From Trematomus loennbergii (Eukaryota > Chordata > Actinopteri > Perciformes > Nototheniidae), in contig JAAOOA010000056.1 in NCBI GenBank assembly GCA_012861695.1, forward strand, positions 9,771,207-9,835,206: a stretch of 64,000 nucleotides of DNA. The letters run 5' to 3'. A model generated the notes under the pieces. The model was not told the DNA's origin. It ran no database searches and saw nothing but the letters and a program-made list of their open reading frames with translations. A program made the position numbers and the translations under genes. Below are positions 1 to 18,239 of the stretch, piece after piece (position 1 is the stretch's first letter; each line of letters begins with the position of its first letter).

Positions 1-48
1 GGGCGTTCTTACCTAGTAGAAAGTGTAGTGTAATGTTGGTCTTGGTAT
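1..48 (-). other. ctnnb1: beta-catenin 3'UTR start with predicted splice donor
   Basis: After the stop codon there are 36 nt of 3'UTR (48-13), then CTAG followed by gtaaga (12-7), a strong donor. The rest of the 3'UTR would therefore lie in a further exon outside the window. From memory, human CTNNB1 also splices within its 3'UTR. If the donor is not used, the UTR simply continues past position 1. Confidence 0.6.
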
Positions 49-6331
<6,283 letters not shown>

Positions 6332-6344
<13 letters not shown>

Positions 6345-6382
6345 GTTCCTTTCTCAATCCGTGGCCGACACAGCTTCCTGAT
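6332..6382 (-). CDS. ctnnb1: beta-catenin exon 2: 5'UTR end and start codon
   Basis: ATG lies at 6344-6342, followed by codons for MASQ and one base of the next codon (Ala), then the donor gtgagt at 6331-6326. The 5' edge is uncertain. The best acceptor, preceded by a long pyrimidine run, puts the exon start at 6382; a second AG five bases inside would start it at 6377. There is no ATG upstream of the start within this exon. Human exon 2 is also a short exon carrying only the first few codons. Confidence 0.88.
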
Positions 6383-9300
6383 CTGAAAGGGGAAAAAAGC
6401 AGTCAGTCAAACTGCCTCTGCAGCATCTCGCCCTTCCATCATGCCTACACTCTTTCCTTCTAGCTAAACATCACCATTACATTTAACATTAAGATATGAA
6501 TTACTAGAATCAACGGCAGTGTTGTTGAAAAAGCAAATGGTGCAGGCAAGTGACCTGTGCCTTCCTTCCTTTCCTGTCTACTCCCTTCCTTGGATGTCTT
6601 CTTGTGTTAAAGCCAGGCGTGGAAACAGCAGCAGGTCACACACAAAGCCAGCATTAGGTGCTGAGGCTATCAACTATTTAGGTGAGGAAGGACAGGGGAA
6701 GTGGAGCATTGGGTGGGGAGAAAAGAGGCAGGCGGGGGGGGGCATACGCATTCCTACACTGGCTTTGAAGCTGAAACCACTCTGCAGGAAAGTAAACACT
6801 GGCGATGGCAGGAGAGAGGTAGAGCGAGTGAGAGGGGATTCATTCAGGGGAAAAACAAGGAAAATTGAAACAGAGGTATTTCCAACTCACACCCAAGGAT
6901 AAATGTTTTGACAGTAATACAAAAAAAATACCAGGAAATGGGAAAATGCAGAAGAAAATCCTGGCTAAAATGAGACACAGAAACAAGGGCTGTATATCTG
7001 TAATCAGAAATCCTTTTTTTCAAGCCCTTGCGAAAGTACATCTGTGGTTATTCCAAGATGAATAATACAGGAAATGGAGACCAAATCCTTTTCAATCACG
7101 GCTCACTAGTCAGGACATGCTATGAAACTAAACATACCGGGGAAGGTAAGAGTGTGGCAACAAACGAGTCAGATCATACCTTACTAGAGAAAGTACAGTG
7201 ACTAACAACAAGACAGACTTTCCTGCAGTGAACTAACCAGAGTTAAAACTACAGACCTGCCCACACAGTATGTTGGTTCTTCATTCTCTACAGTCAAAAT
7301 AATATACAAGGCTACACATTTTTTTCAAAAGCCTTTATTAAATGGTACGTTAATGTGACTGATACAATGTTGAGAAAACAAATGAATACACTGTAGAATA
7401 ACATTAAATTAATTAATTTATGTATACATTTCTATCATGAACTGCTTCAACATTGATGCTCTTGCCTGACATAGCAACTGCAGTACTGGAGAAAATAATG
7501 ATGTGCCTGACTGTGTGTCTGTTTGCTATGAGCTAATATGATCATTCAACTAATAACAAGACAACTTTTGTTTTTTATCATCAAAAGTATACGTCAGTTA
7601 AAAGTTCTGAGCAGCCACGTCATGCTGCACGGCGTGTTGCAACAGACTGCATTGAGAGGTCAGATGAAGTGACAGCTACAACAAGGATTTGGGTGTTTTT
7701 TTAAATGGCCATGAAAACTATCATTTGATATTTCAGAGTTCTGCGTGTGATCATTCAGAGAGACTTCCTGAAATTTGAATGTAGGGAAATTATTTCTGAT
7801 TTTGGAGGTTATAATTGAAACGCACTGGAAAAAAGCAACTGCCACCGAAAGAGCAAATTATTCTTGTAATGATTGGTACTGTGCAGGATATTCAACATTC
7901 TGCCAAAGAGATCATTAAGTCAGCCAGACAGTGCATTAACATTAACTCATAATGTTAAGGGGATGATATCAGGGCGACATCCCTTCTGCTGGTGGCGGTA
8001 AACAGGCTGATTGAGTAGTTTGTGATGTGATCACTCGCTGTGATTGTTTCAGTAGATACTAGCTTCTCTCAGCAATAAAAACAAAGTCTGATATCGTTTC
8101 AGCCGTCAAAATATACTGATATTCTCAAAAGATTTTTGTAAAAGCAAAAAGGTAGGCTGCACACTATGGCTTGCAGAGTTTACTGTTATTGACCTTTGAG
8201 TCACCTTGCGTTAAGTCTTTGCTAACAGTTTGAGTGTCCTGCTAAGATTTAATAGTCTGTTTGAGAAGCTTACAAACAGATATTTATGATCATTCAACAG
8301 CAAAGACAATCGCATTTTTTGGAGACTTGTGTAAAAGAAAGTTTAAATATAAAGTTGTACTTGAAAAGAAATAGATAACCCTGAGTCAAATGAAAACAAA
8401 GCACAAGACGAGACTAAACGCCCTTTAAACAGAAGTGGACTTATAGAAATACACAGCAGACAGCATGTAGTGGTAAAACCTGAGTCTGGCACGATCGCAT
8501 GAGTGTAGGAGTTTGTGGAGTTAAAATGGTGCCAAAAATGCAAAATACACTCAATGATAACTAAACTACTGCCCGGAATTACTTCCCTCCTCTCATGCCC
8601 ACACCACCCGAGCTCAGCTGTGTCATTAAAACAAAATCTTGAGTCAGGCTCCAAGACTGCAGCTTCCAACCACAAGCGCACCAACTCTAATTCACTGTTC
8701 ACACACCATCCTCCGAGCTCTGCAGGCCTGCCCTCACATAACCTAGCCCTGCCTTAATGGGAGCCATATGTCCCATACAGGGCTGCATACAAATCAAACA
8801 TACAATCAAAGGGCACATTGGAACCATTTATCATTCACATGGAAAATGCGGGTTTTTAACATCTGGCATTGGAAACTGAGCCAGTGATTTCTTAAAAAGG
8901 CAAACAAACAAAAAAGTCTGGTCTCCAATTGCGAAGGACAAATGGCAGCCTTATCTTAACGGTCAGGCTCTGAGTGTCAAAACACAAAAACAACTATTTA
9001 CAGTAAACGTTTCTTGATATCAGGCTAGCAGCTTGCCCAAAGAAACTCTGAACCAGAGGTTCTTTGAAGCCAGATGTGAAATCTATTATGTAGAGCGGTG
9101 CCCGGGCGAGTCAAAATCCATACAATTGAAACCAGATGACTAATGAGTGACACACCAGTTACAGTCCTTAGCAGTATGTGGGATGAAAAGAATAAACAGA
9201 ATGTCACATGTAGCCATGCTTGGAGAGATCCATCAAAGAAGCTTTTTTTCAGCCTGGACCACAAGGATGTAAATGTAGATGGGGAGTAAAGTGCATGCTC

Positions 9301-12300
9301 ACACGCACACACAACTTTATGAAGCGAAGCGTACTCACAGAACTACTGGCCCAGGTCAACACTCAAATGACAGACCTACTGTTCCAGGACAAACTGCCAG
9401 GAATAGTGTACTTCTGTCCGTTACCCTGCCCTCAATATAGTCATGAAAAACACGATGTTCACATGGAGAGCCAGAGTTTATTATGTGTAAATAACTACTG
9501 TTGGGAGGAGGGGGTTTGGGTTATGCCGCCTCACAGAACAGAAAAGGGGACCAATGCAGTCCAATAGGCTGAATCTATCTAGAGCACAGTGAATATAACT
9601 CAAACAGTTGTAGACAAAGCTGGATGAGGCACAGCTAGGACCTGTTATTATAACCATCAGGAACATTTATTTCCTGCAAGAGACTTCATGTGCGTCCTAT
9701 AACAGGCAGGAACCATAGGGCACTCAGGATTCCCCACATGTAGATCATGCTACATCGCACACAGTGCAGCTCATTCAGATTAGGCAGACAGATTCCAGAC
9801 AACTATCACAATATGACTTCATTCCAGACCCCACTAAAAAAGGAGGTTACTAGTAGGTTAGTACAGGTCCACCTACAGACTAATAGGACACACTTTAACC
9901 AATTAAATTAACACATCAGAAGCTAGCTAAGCAAGTGTGAAATGAATATGTAAGCCATGTGGAAAATATTGCACTTCTAAACACCTTTTATCCGATGAAA
10001 TTGGGAATGCAGTAACCCTAGAAATCACATCGCTAATAAAAACAATCAAAGGAGGTTTCAAAAGCATATCCATGTATTCATAGGAATTCAAAGCAGGTAA
10101 GCACATAACTCACCACTCCTATTTTCTCTAGAAATATAGAAAAAGGCTTCTGTCAGCAAACTTGAGCAACAAAGTGAGTTTGCTTGAGCCTCAAGGTTTA
10201 CCTTGTACATAGAAGAAAGTCTCATATTACCATTAAAATAATTAATCAGTTTACGAAGACTTCCTCTAAAGTGCATTTTGCCCTGCAGACATCTTTGGCT
10301 GTACAGCCTCTTTCCAGCATGCTGTGGCATTTATATAACTACGAAATGATTGTGTTAAAAATACACTAAGCTTGAGTTGAATAATTTGTTTTTTATTATT
10401 GAAAACAGAACTTCAAAAGAGATGCATCCATCTAAAGTCCTGACGGTCCGTTTCGTCTGGAGGAGAAAAAAAACACCGAGCTCAATACATCCATATGAGC
10501 TAATGAACCAAACCAGCTGTATTATCGGCACAAGCGGCTGCCACGGCTCGGTGTTAGCCATCCTGTAATGTGCAGGGTCAGCACTCTCTGCTGCTGCTGC
10601 TGCCAACAACACAATGAGCTCCATGCCTGCAGCCGCAGTGTGAGCTCTGTTTCCAACTGCTAAATGATGGATACTGATGGAGGAACACGAGCTCCAGGAA
10701 ATAGCCACACAACTTTTACACAAGGGTGACTTTTCCCCTGTTGTGCTTAACAATTTACATAAGAATCAGTTTTGTAAAAAAAAAAAGGAGGGGGAGGTAT
10801 TCAAAAGGTTGATTAATATAAAAACACAATCCTTAAAGATGCATTCCTAAAAAAAAGTCAGTGGTTTGGAATAATTTGTCGACAATATATGTTTAACAAA
10901 ACCGTTGTATATATTTTACACAATTTGATAATTTATTTTATTTTTTAAAAGAATCTAAATAAAACCATCATATATATTTGTACATTTTTAAAATGTGCTC
11001 CCGACGTACATGTTGCATTAGAGTACTACGTAAATGCAGTTAGGCACAAAAAAGGAGAAGAATTACAGTATTAGGTAATGTCACACCACTAGAAAGGTTC
11101 AAGGTAATAGTGTTTTTGCAAGTGGATCACCGCAGAAATACCACTACCGGTCTCGTATGTAATCTACACCCACGCTTACGTCTTAAAAATGTTAACGCAC
11201 ATAAGAAAGATAATTTTGCTGACGAGATGCCGGGTTTGTCGGTGTTTTGTTCCATTGTGTAATCTGATCCGGGATTTCACACAGGGGCCACACGAAAAAC
11301 ACAACGTTTGACACTTTTGTGGGGGGTGAAAACAATGGAGAATAGTGGTATTGGATAAGTAAAGGTGATTTTATAAATACAATAAAAGCTGTTTCATTGC
11401 AGAGCACCCGTAACTAAATCCATCTGGGGCCGCTGGATGAGAGGTCAACATCGTCCCCACATTCACTTTTTTCAATAAAACCGTAATCAATGGCGTGGGA
11501 AATACAGCCACGAATGCGTTTTGAGCCACATACAACAAATCGTTCCCAGTATCGACAGGATGGCAATAGCCTATATAACTTTTTTTTAAGTAGTGACCCG
11601 CCTGTCCCTCTGCAGCAGCCAAGCAAACATCTGGCTGGGCAAGGGGACCATGCGGAGAGACAATTATCCAATATCACATTTAATAAAAAAACAAACAAAA
11701 AACAGATCCCCTTTTTAACTATACAGATGATAAACGTTCGGCAGGATCGTGGCCCCCTCTCCCCACAGCTGCCCCTGACTTTCCAACACCACTGACTCAG
11801 ATTTCACACCCTGGCTCCTCCTCGCCTTCCTCCCGAAGCACAGCGGCTGCGAGGAATTTGTCGGTCTTTGTTTAAAAGGACGAGAGGAAAACACTCACGG
11901 GCCATTGACCTAAAAAACAGCTTGAATAAATAACAATATTATGCCACTCTTTCCACAGCGAGGTCGATATAAGATACAGTTTAACTGTTTTTTTGTTTAA
12001 CGAAGTTTCAAATAACTTGGTGAAATGTTAGCAATAACGGTAAACTACTCTTCTCACCAGTGTGTGACTTTAATGAAGGTTAATTAACGTAGTTTGTTAA
12101 CTTGTAGGACTATACACACAACCACTATATAGCGACCTTCACATGCGCGTATCTTCACCCCGTATTAGGTGTCTGTTCCGCTAAACCAGCTGCAAAAACA
12201 AGCGACTTACAGGCGAAACTGAAGTCGAGCAAACATGAGTCAGAATGGAGGAATGTGTCCAGCAGCACAAGTGGGCTAATAGTACTTTAGCTAACTAACC

Positions 12301-12677
12301 GTAGCTAACGTTCGCTAACGGTAACTATTCAAACAAGCAACGACAACATCCGCGTTAACTCCCGATTCCTGAAAAAAATGCAACGCCAAATAATCCATTG
12401 AACACATTGGGCGTATTGATAACTACCGTTTAGCTTTCCCAACACCACTCTACAATAATGTAAAATTAGTATCGTCTGTGAAATAGGTATGTTCCCATTA
12501 GGCGGTGGCTGGTATCCCAAATATCTGCCGTGAAAGCAGCTGGCTCGCTAGCTGCGGCAGCATCCCGACCGGCCCGCACACAACAACAGTCCCCATTCCT
12601 GCTGGCATGCGGGGAAACCAGCACAGGAGAAGAGGGAGAAACTGAGTGGAGCCGATAGTTTTAAGGTTGAAGCCTAC
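6383..12677 (-). other. ctnnb1: beta-catenin intron 1, no gene seen
   Basis: About 6.3 kb, presumed to be intron 1 if the first exon is the 12678 candidate. I see no recognisable exon, RNA gene or long repeat. A stretch at 10430-10720 is GC-balanced and complex and includes a short (CTG)5 tract near 10590; it could be regulatory, but this is not shown. Other ORFs here are short and unlike any protein I know. Confidence 0.5.
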
Positions 12678-12835
12678 CCTTGTCAACACAGCAAGTCCGT
12701 CCACTCGGGTCCTGCAGGGTTAAAACACTCAGCAATGGAAAAAGTCGAGGATAATGTGAAGGCGAGCGTCAGCGGGAGCCCTCGTCCACTCCCTCCGCAG
12801 TCAGTGAATAATGACTTGGCCGGAACAGCAGTGAC
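12678..12835 (-). other. ctnnb1: candidate noncoding first exon of beta-catenin
   Basis: On the minus strand this GC-richer segment ends in TGACAAGG followed by gtaggc, a plausible donor (12677-12672). It contains no ATG over roughly 158 nt, which fits a 5'UTR. The 5' end is set by a TATA-like box about 30 bp upstream and is approximate. Competing donors exist at 12210 and 12930, so the exact exon is inference. Confidence 0.45.
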
Positions 12836-12870
12836 TGGAAAATGTAAGATGGCGGCGCATCTATATAGAC
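12836..12870 (-). promoter_or_regulatory. ctnnb1: candidate core promoter with TATA-like box and YY1 motif
   Basis: CTATATAG at 12861-12868 reads as a TATA-like box on either strand. AAGATGGCGGC at 12846-12856 (plus-strand sense) is a strong YY1 consensus, usually found close to start sites. Together with the surrounding GC-rich sequence they mark the likely promoter. The YY1 orientation would equally suit a divergent plus-strand transcript. Confidence 0.45.
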
Positions 12871-12930
12871 CGAAGAACACCTCCAGTGGTTTCATATCCT
12901 GCCGAGCGCTAGAATAAAATAGATACTTAC

Positions 12931-15900
12931 ATCTGAGTCTGACCAAGCTTGACATTCCTATGACTCTTACACGTATCTACTTCGATTATCTTCAACAATA
13001 ACCACATGCCTTGGTTGTGAGTGTTAATTCAGTTATTTAAGTAAGGAAAGCCACAATAAATGTATAGGGCACGAGTATGGATACACAATTGAATGAAGTT
13101 CCGGTAGACAAAATGAAAATCCGATTCCTTTTCCCTAAATTAAACCTCTTGGACTGTGAAAAAGCGCATAATTTCCCTGAACTATGAATATTGTGAAACA
13201 GTGACAGTTTCAATTAAAACAGCATCACTCATATAACCAGTTGTCAGCTGACCCAGATAAAATAAGTTAAAAAAAAATACTTCACCAATTCAGTGGCAAA
13301 GTCAGGGTTTCATTTTTGCCACCATACATTGTATTACTCAAGTAGCTGGAGGATGGCAAGAGTCACAACATGAGATACAATAATGAACAGTCCAAACATC
13401 AAAAACTCAACAAGATTTTTTATTAGACTAAAAAAAAAAAAGACTGGCAGTCAATAAATAGACAATGGAGCTCTGTCAGATGTCAGTGGTCTTGAGAAGT
13501 GGCTTTGTTTAGCCCTTATGCTTTTGGCCATTTAATTCGTGTAATTTGTGTGTACATTTAGCAAGGAGTTCATTGGCTGTGAGATTCCTCAACAAAACCC
13601 TGTGAATTAGCCTACAGGCAAAGAAAAGTCAGTCAACAGGCTTGTGTAAGTAAGGAATGTGTGAGTCAGTGATTGTCAGTGAATAGTTGTTTGTAACTAA
13701 ATGTCTTTGTTTGTGAATAAGATAACATCTCACACGCTAAGGGAATATTTCAAGGAAGTGATTCATCACAACTGTTTTCATGCTTTAACTGTGAGAAAAA
13801 GAGTTCAGGCAATTGTATTACAGACTTAACCAATCAAACAATGCATGCATTACTAAAAAAAAACGTACTGTTCAATACATTTGTCTTGGCTTCTTTGAAA
13901 AGCAGATTCAGGCATTAGAAATGATTAGTGATCTATGGGCATAGCCAAGGTCCTTCAAGTGAGTGGTGTGATCTCCCCTTTAGTCTGACATCACAGAGTT
14001 GTGGCTATTCATTTTCAAATGACTTTCTATTTGGCTCAATAATAAGTAACTTAGTAGAGGGGCCACGTAGGATATTTAAATATGTATTACAAGTCCTCTG
14101 GTTTGTTCTGTCCCTTAATCTCAGCGTTATGAAAGATAGAGAGCAGTTCATTTGCTACCTTTATACTGTCACTTAAATCTACAGCTAACTATGTGAATGG
14201 CAAACAAAGGTAAAATCGTCCTCTGTCATATGGCTACAGGCTATTTCATGAACCAATATTGACGGTATGGGGGTGGAATAAGTTACCTGAAACCTAAACT
14301 CAAATTCAAAACAGTCATTGCAGCAGTGCTGAATGTGATACAGTATATGCATTTTATTAAACGAGTAAACAAAATATGTGACACATGATCTAGAATGAGT
14401 CCACACTGCGTCATTTGATTGCAACATAGAAATATTGGCAATTGAGAGTGATTTATTTTATTTTTAATGGCTTTCAAACCACAGCAGGAATTACTGCAGT
14501 CAGTCAGTTTGATATACAGCCATGATTTGTGAAATCAAATTGCTCAGTTCATGTAGTCACGTGATTTCACAGAAGAATGCTGATACAGCCAAACAGAAAC
14601 AGGTATGACATCATGGCACAGTGAGTGACTTCCAGTAAACAGGATGACGTAACACTCTAGGTTGCAGATATTTTGATAGTGTTCCAAAACACATATCAGC
14701 GGAGATGTAGTGAGATGGTGAGGAAACAGGCTGGTGAACAAAAGCATTTCAAATAAGGTATATCATATGAGTTGAATAAGATGCACTTCTCCTCTCAATA
14801 CTTACCATTTTAGCAATGCATGCACCCATATTATATTAACAAACCTGTGTGGTTGTGGGTAAAATTAATATCATGAAAGTTTTCTCTAATTTCTAGCCAT
14901 AGAGAACATGCATTGTCCTTATCCCAGTCCACCTACTTAAAAGGGCACTCTTTGGTATTTCACAGTGTTTATGTTGTTTTTATTCATTTAAACATGTCAA
15001 TCTGTGAACCTCAACCATTTCTAGACATAAAACACTTCCAAAACAATTCTTAAAGCATAAATGTTAATTATTACTGTTTTATGATTCACATATCAAGTTT
15101 ATTGTTCCCCACCTTGAATTTAGTGCAGCACAAAAACAAGAGCATATATTTAAAAAAAGCAGTATATTTCATTTGTCCCCAGTGAATTTATATTGCACAT
15201 TGTAGAGTTGTATCTGATGGAACTGTGTTAAATCATCATAAATCAAAACACAGACATCTTTTACTCCACTGTTTACAGACCTTTCAAAACGTAAATGTCT
15301 TTGTGACACATTTATTATTAATCTGAACCCGTGTGTTATTTCTGTCACACGTTGCCGGTACTTATAGCAAAGGCCCAATAAATAAATCATGTGAAAATGT
15401 CCCAACCAAGACAGAGGAGGATTGACAGAGTTTCAAGAAATGGTGCAATACTGCGGTTACAGAGTTGGACCTGCAATAAAGTTTAGACAGAACCACTGTC
15501 CCCATATACTGTACCTCTCTTTGTGACCTTCGAGTCATACATGTCCAGGCCTATACTGCTTCTAAATATATTGTAATTAAATGTAAAATTACACCATGCT
15601 TGTTATTTTTAGACTCATCAATCACTGCTCCTGTCAAATGTTAGTAATATTTCTAGACTCAGGCTAATATAATAAACGGTTCAATAAGCGCCGGAAGAGA
15701 GCATAATGGGAACAGCAAAATGCAGTAATAATGACATCTGCACATTTAAAAAGATACCACTTGTGTGGATAAAACTTTGTTTTTTTTCACTTTGTGGTTA
15801 AGTGGCTATCAAGTAAAGCTGGAAAAAACTACAACACTACTGAATAAGTTGGAAAAAACTACAACACTACTGAATATTTATTTAAAAGTATTTTATTTTT

Positions 15901-17978
15901 GAAAAGGTGCATTGTGGAAAGACTGGACAGAGTCCTATCAATGCATTTTTGTATACAATGAATGATATATTAAAGGAACATAATGTTACATCATGTACTT
16001 ACCTGTGTACACACACTTCTTATCTTTTCATAGGGAGGCAGTTCCAATACATTTACAAGTGTGTGAAGATTACCTTAATATGGGTCAGATTCAATCCTCT
16101 CTATCCTGGTTTATAACAAAATACCTCTAAGCTGAAGGACAGGTTAAACATCCATTTTGTTTGATCCAGGAGAGATCCTGCCAAAGATTAATCCATGAGG
16201 CCTGTGAAATGGCCCTTCATCCAACAGGCTGGGCTGAAATAACGCGGACTGTTGTGTTCCCAAACACGTTGCAGTGGCTCTCCAATGACCCGCCGTTGCA
16301 CCGCTTCAGGGAGCCCACACCGCACTATTCTTCCAGCTGGATCCATGTTCCTTCATGGAAGTGTGAGAGGTCACTGGACGAGAATGTACACCTGCAATTT
16401 ATTGATAGATTCAGATTGGTATGGACATCAAGACAGCCTATTTTTGAATAAGCATGTGATTGTAATGACACATTTTTCACATGTGCATACATCCGGTTCA
16501 TACAGTATAAATCTGTCTTCATTTACAGTACAATAAACATTTATTCTAAGAAGTCAGAAAATGTGATTGGTTTAGATGTATTTTTCATACTGATTTAATT
16601 ATTGTGCATCTTTGCTGGTAATATTTGGCTACCACCCAACATCATGCACCATGCAGGTCACTTCCCTTTAAAAGTAATCAGTGCATCGTATAAATGTGTT
16701 CATCGAGGTAAGGATGAGGCCTTCATCTTTCATAATTTGTCCATAGAACTGGTCTGACAACACTCATATTAACACCTTGCCAACGTGTTAATATTGACTG
16801 AATAAATATATTTTTCCATGTCTGTCTCATATATTAAAAACAGAAGTGCGCTAGAGCAGATTACAAATTATAATACAGACCAGTGCACATAAGCAAACCA
16901 TTGGGGATTGCATACATAATTACTAGCTTGCACCACACACCTTGACACAACAAACAATTATCCTGACTTGAGCACTCAACCTGCTTAATGCATGCTTGTG
17001 AGGAAACGGAATGTATGTGTGTGTGTGTGTGCCTTCTGCTCTCGCTTTACAGAGGACGAGTCCATGATAACAGAGCCCAGGATAACAGAAATAACACACA
17101 CACACAAACATAAAAACAGGCAGGGTTTGCTCTCCCTGGGGGTTTATTTTCACAAGGGAAGCACAGGTCACACTCAAGCTCTATTCTTATTGGCTAAAGC
17201 CAACTCGGTGTGTTTACATACGCATGTGTATACACTATCTTGTGTGCTTGCATTGACACATGTGCCATTTTCTTTAATTTATGTGCAAGTGCACTCACAT
17301 GCCTCTATCTTTGAGTGTGTTTGCTTTAAAACATCCTACAGTATATGGATGTTTGTATGCTGTGTGTAGAAAGAAAGTGTGCTCCTAAATATGGGTATTT
17401 TTGTCCTGTGTACCTTCATGTAAATCATATTATACCCACACAATTTCCTATGTTTATTCTATTATGCAGAGGTATGTATTGGAGTTGCGTAGCTATTGTT
17501 GTGGAACAGTGACTGCAATAGATGTCCCAAAATCCCAAGAGACGGACGCCACACACACACTTACACAAGGCCGAGGCCTGAGGGGTGTGGTTCCTTTCTC
17601 TAACTGTGAAAGAAAGGGGCAGGACAGAGCTATACATAGGGGCAGACAAAACAAACACCCCTCCAACACACAGGGACACACGCACACAGCAACAGCAGCG
17701 CAGGTCAGGGAAGCGCTTAGACACGGCCGCATGAGAAGAACGTTTGTCTTAGACGACACTCTCGTGACTCATGCCCTTCTTGAAAAAAATGTCCCCCACA
17801 CAGTGGGGCCACCCAAACATTTTTTTTAAATAAACAGCAGAGAGGTAGATGTCAATCTGTGAATGTATACTGCACCTATTTCTCAAAATATGGTTTGTTA
17901 TTAATATAATGTTAGATTCCATTGCTTTAGACTTCGAAAATGAGGCCTAGCATAAAAAAGTCTGTGAATTCAATGATA
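12931..17978. other. intergenic, no gene seen
   Basis: About 5 kb upstream of beta-catenin. It is AT-rich and mostly unique, with a 30-bp tandem duplication at 15821-15876 and short (TG)/(CA) runs near 17019 and 17095. The ORFs are short and unlike known proteins. Confidence 0.5.
15821..15876. repeat. 30-bp tandem duplication
   Basis: The unit GGAAAAAACTACAACACTAC plus ten further bases occurs at 15821-15850, and its first 26 bases repeat without change at 15851-15876. Confidence 0.85.
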
Positions 17979-18183
17979 GGGAGTCTGTGGCTCAGTGGTT
18001 AGTGTGCTGGACTTCAAATCAGGGGATAGCAAGTTCGAGTCCCACTGCAGTCAGCATGTCGTTGTGTCCCTGGGTAAGACACTTCACCCCAAATTGCTCC
18101 TGTGGGGATTGTCCACAGTACTGAATGTATGTAAGTCGCTTTGGATAATTGAATTATGTCATTGAATGACATGTAATGTAATA
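17979..18183 (+). mobile_element. tRNA-derived SINE
   Basis: The head contains an A box (TGGCTCAGTGG, 17988-17998) and a B box (GTTCGAGTCC, 18033-18042) at tRNA-like spacing. The body has the typical fish-SINE phrase around GGTAAGACACTTCACCCC, and the tail has GTAAGTCGCTTTGGATAA, shared with L2-type LINE 3' ends. The 3' end grades into ATGTAATGTAAT. It is not a functional tRNA gene because there is no acceptor stem. Confidence 0.8.
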
Positions 18184-18200
18184 AGTTATAACATTACATT

Positions 18201-18236
18201 ACAGATATACAGATAATGTAATATCTGTATATCTGT
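18201..18236. repeat. perfect inverted repeat (hairpin)
   Basis: The 15-nt arm ACAGATATACAGATA (18201-18215) is perfectly complementary to 18222-18236, with the loop ATGTAA between. It lies just downstream of the SINE tail and has no terminator-like T run. Confidence 0.8.
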
Positions 18237-18239
18237 GAT

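Noticed and set aside
17979..18050. tRNA gene
   Set aside because: A and B boxes are present, but the ends do not pair into an acceptor stem and the sequence continues into a SINE body and tail.
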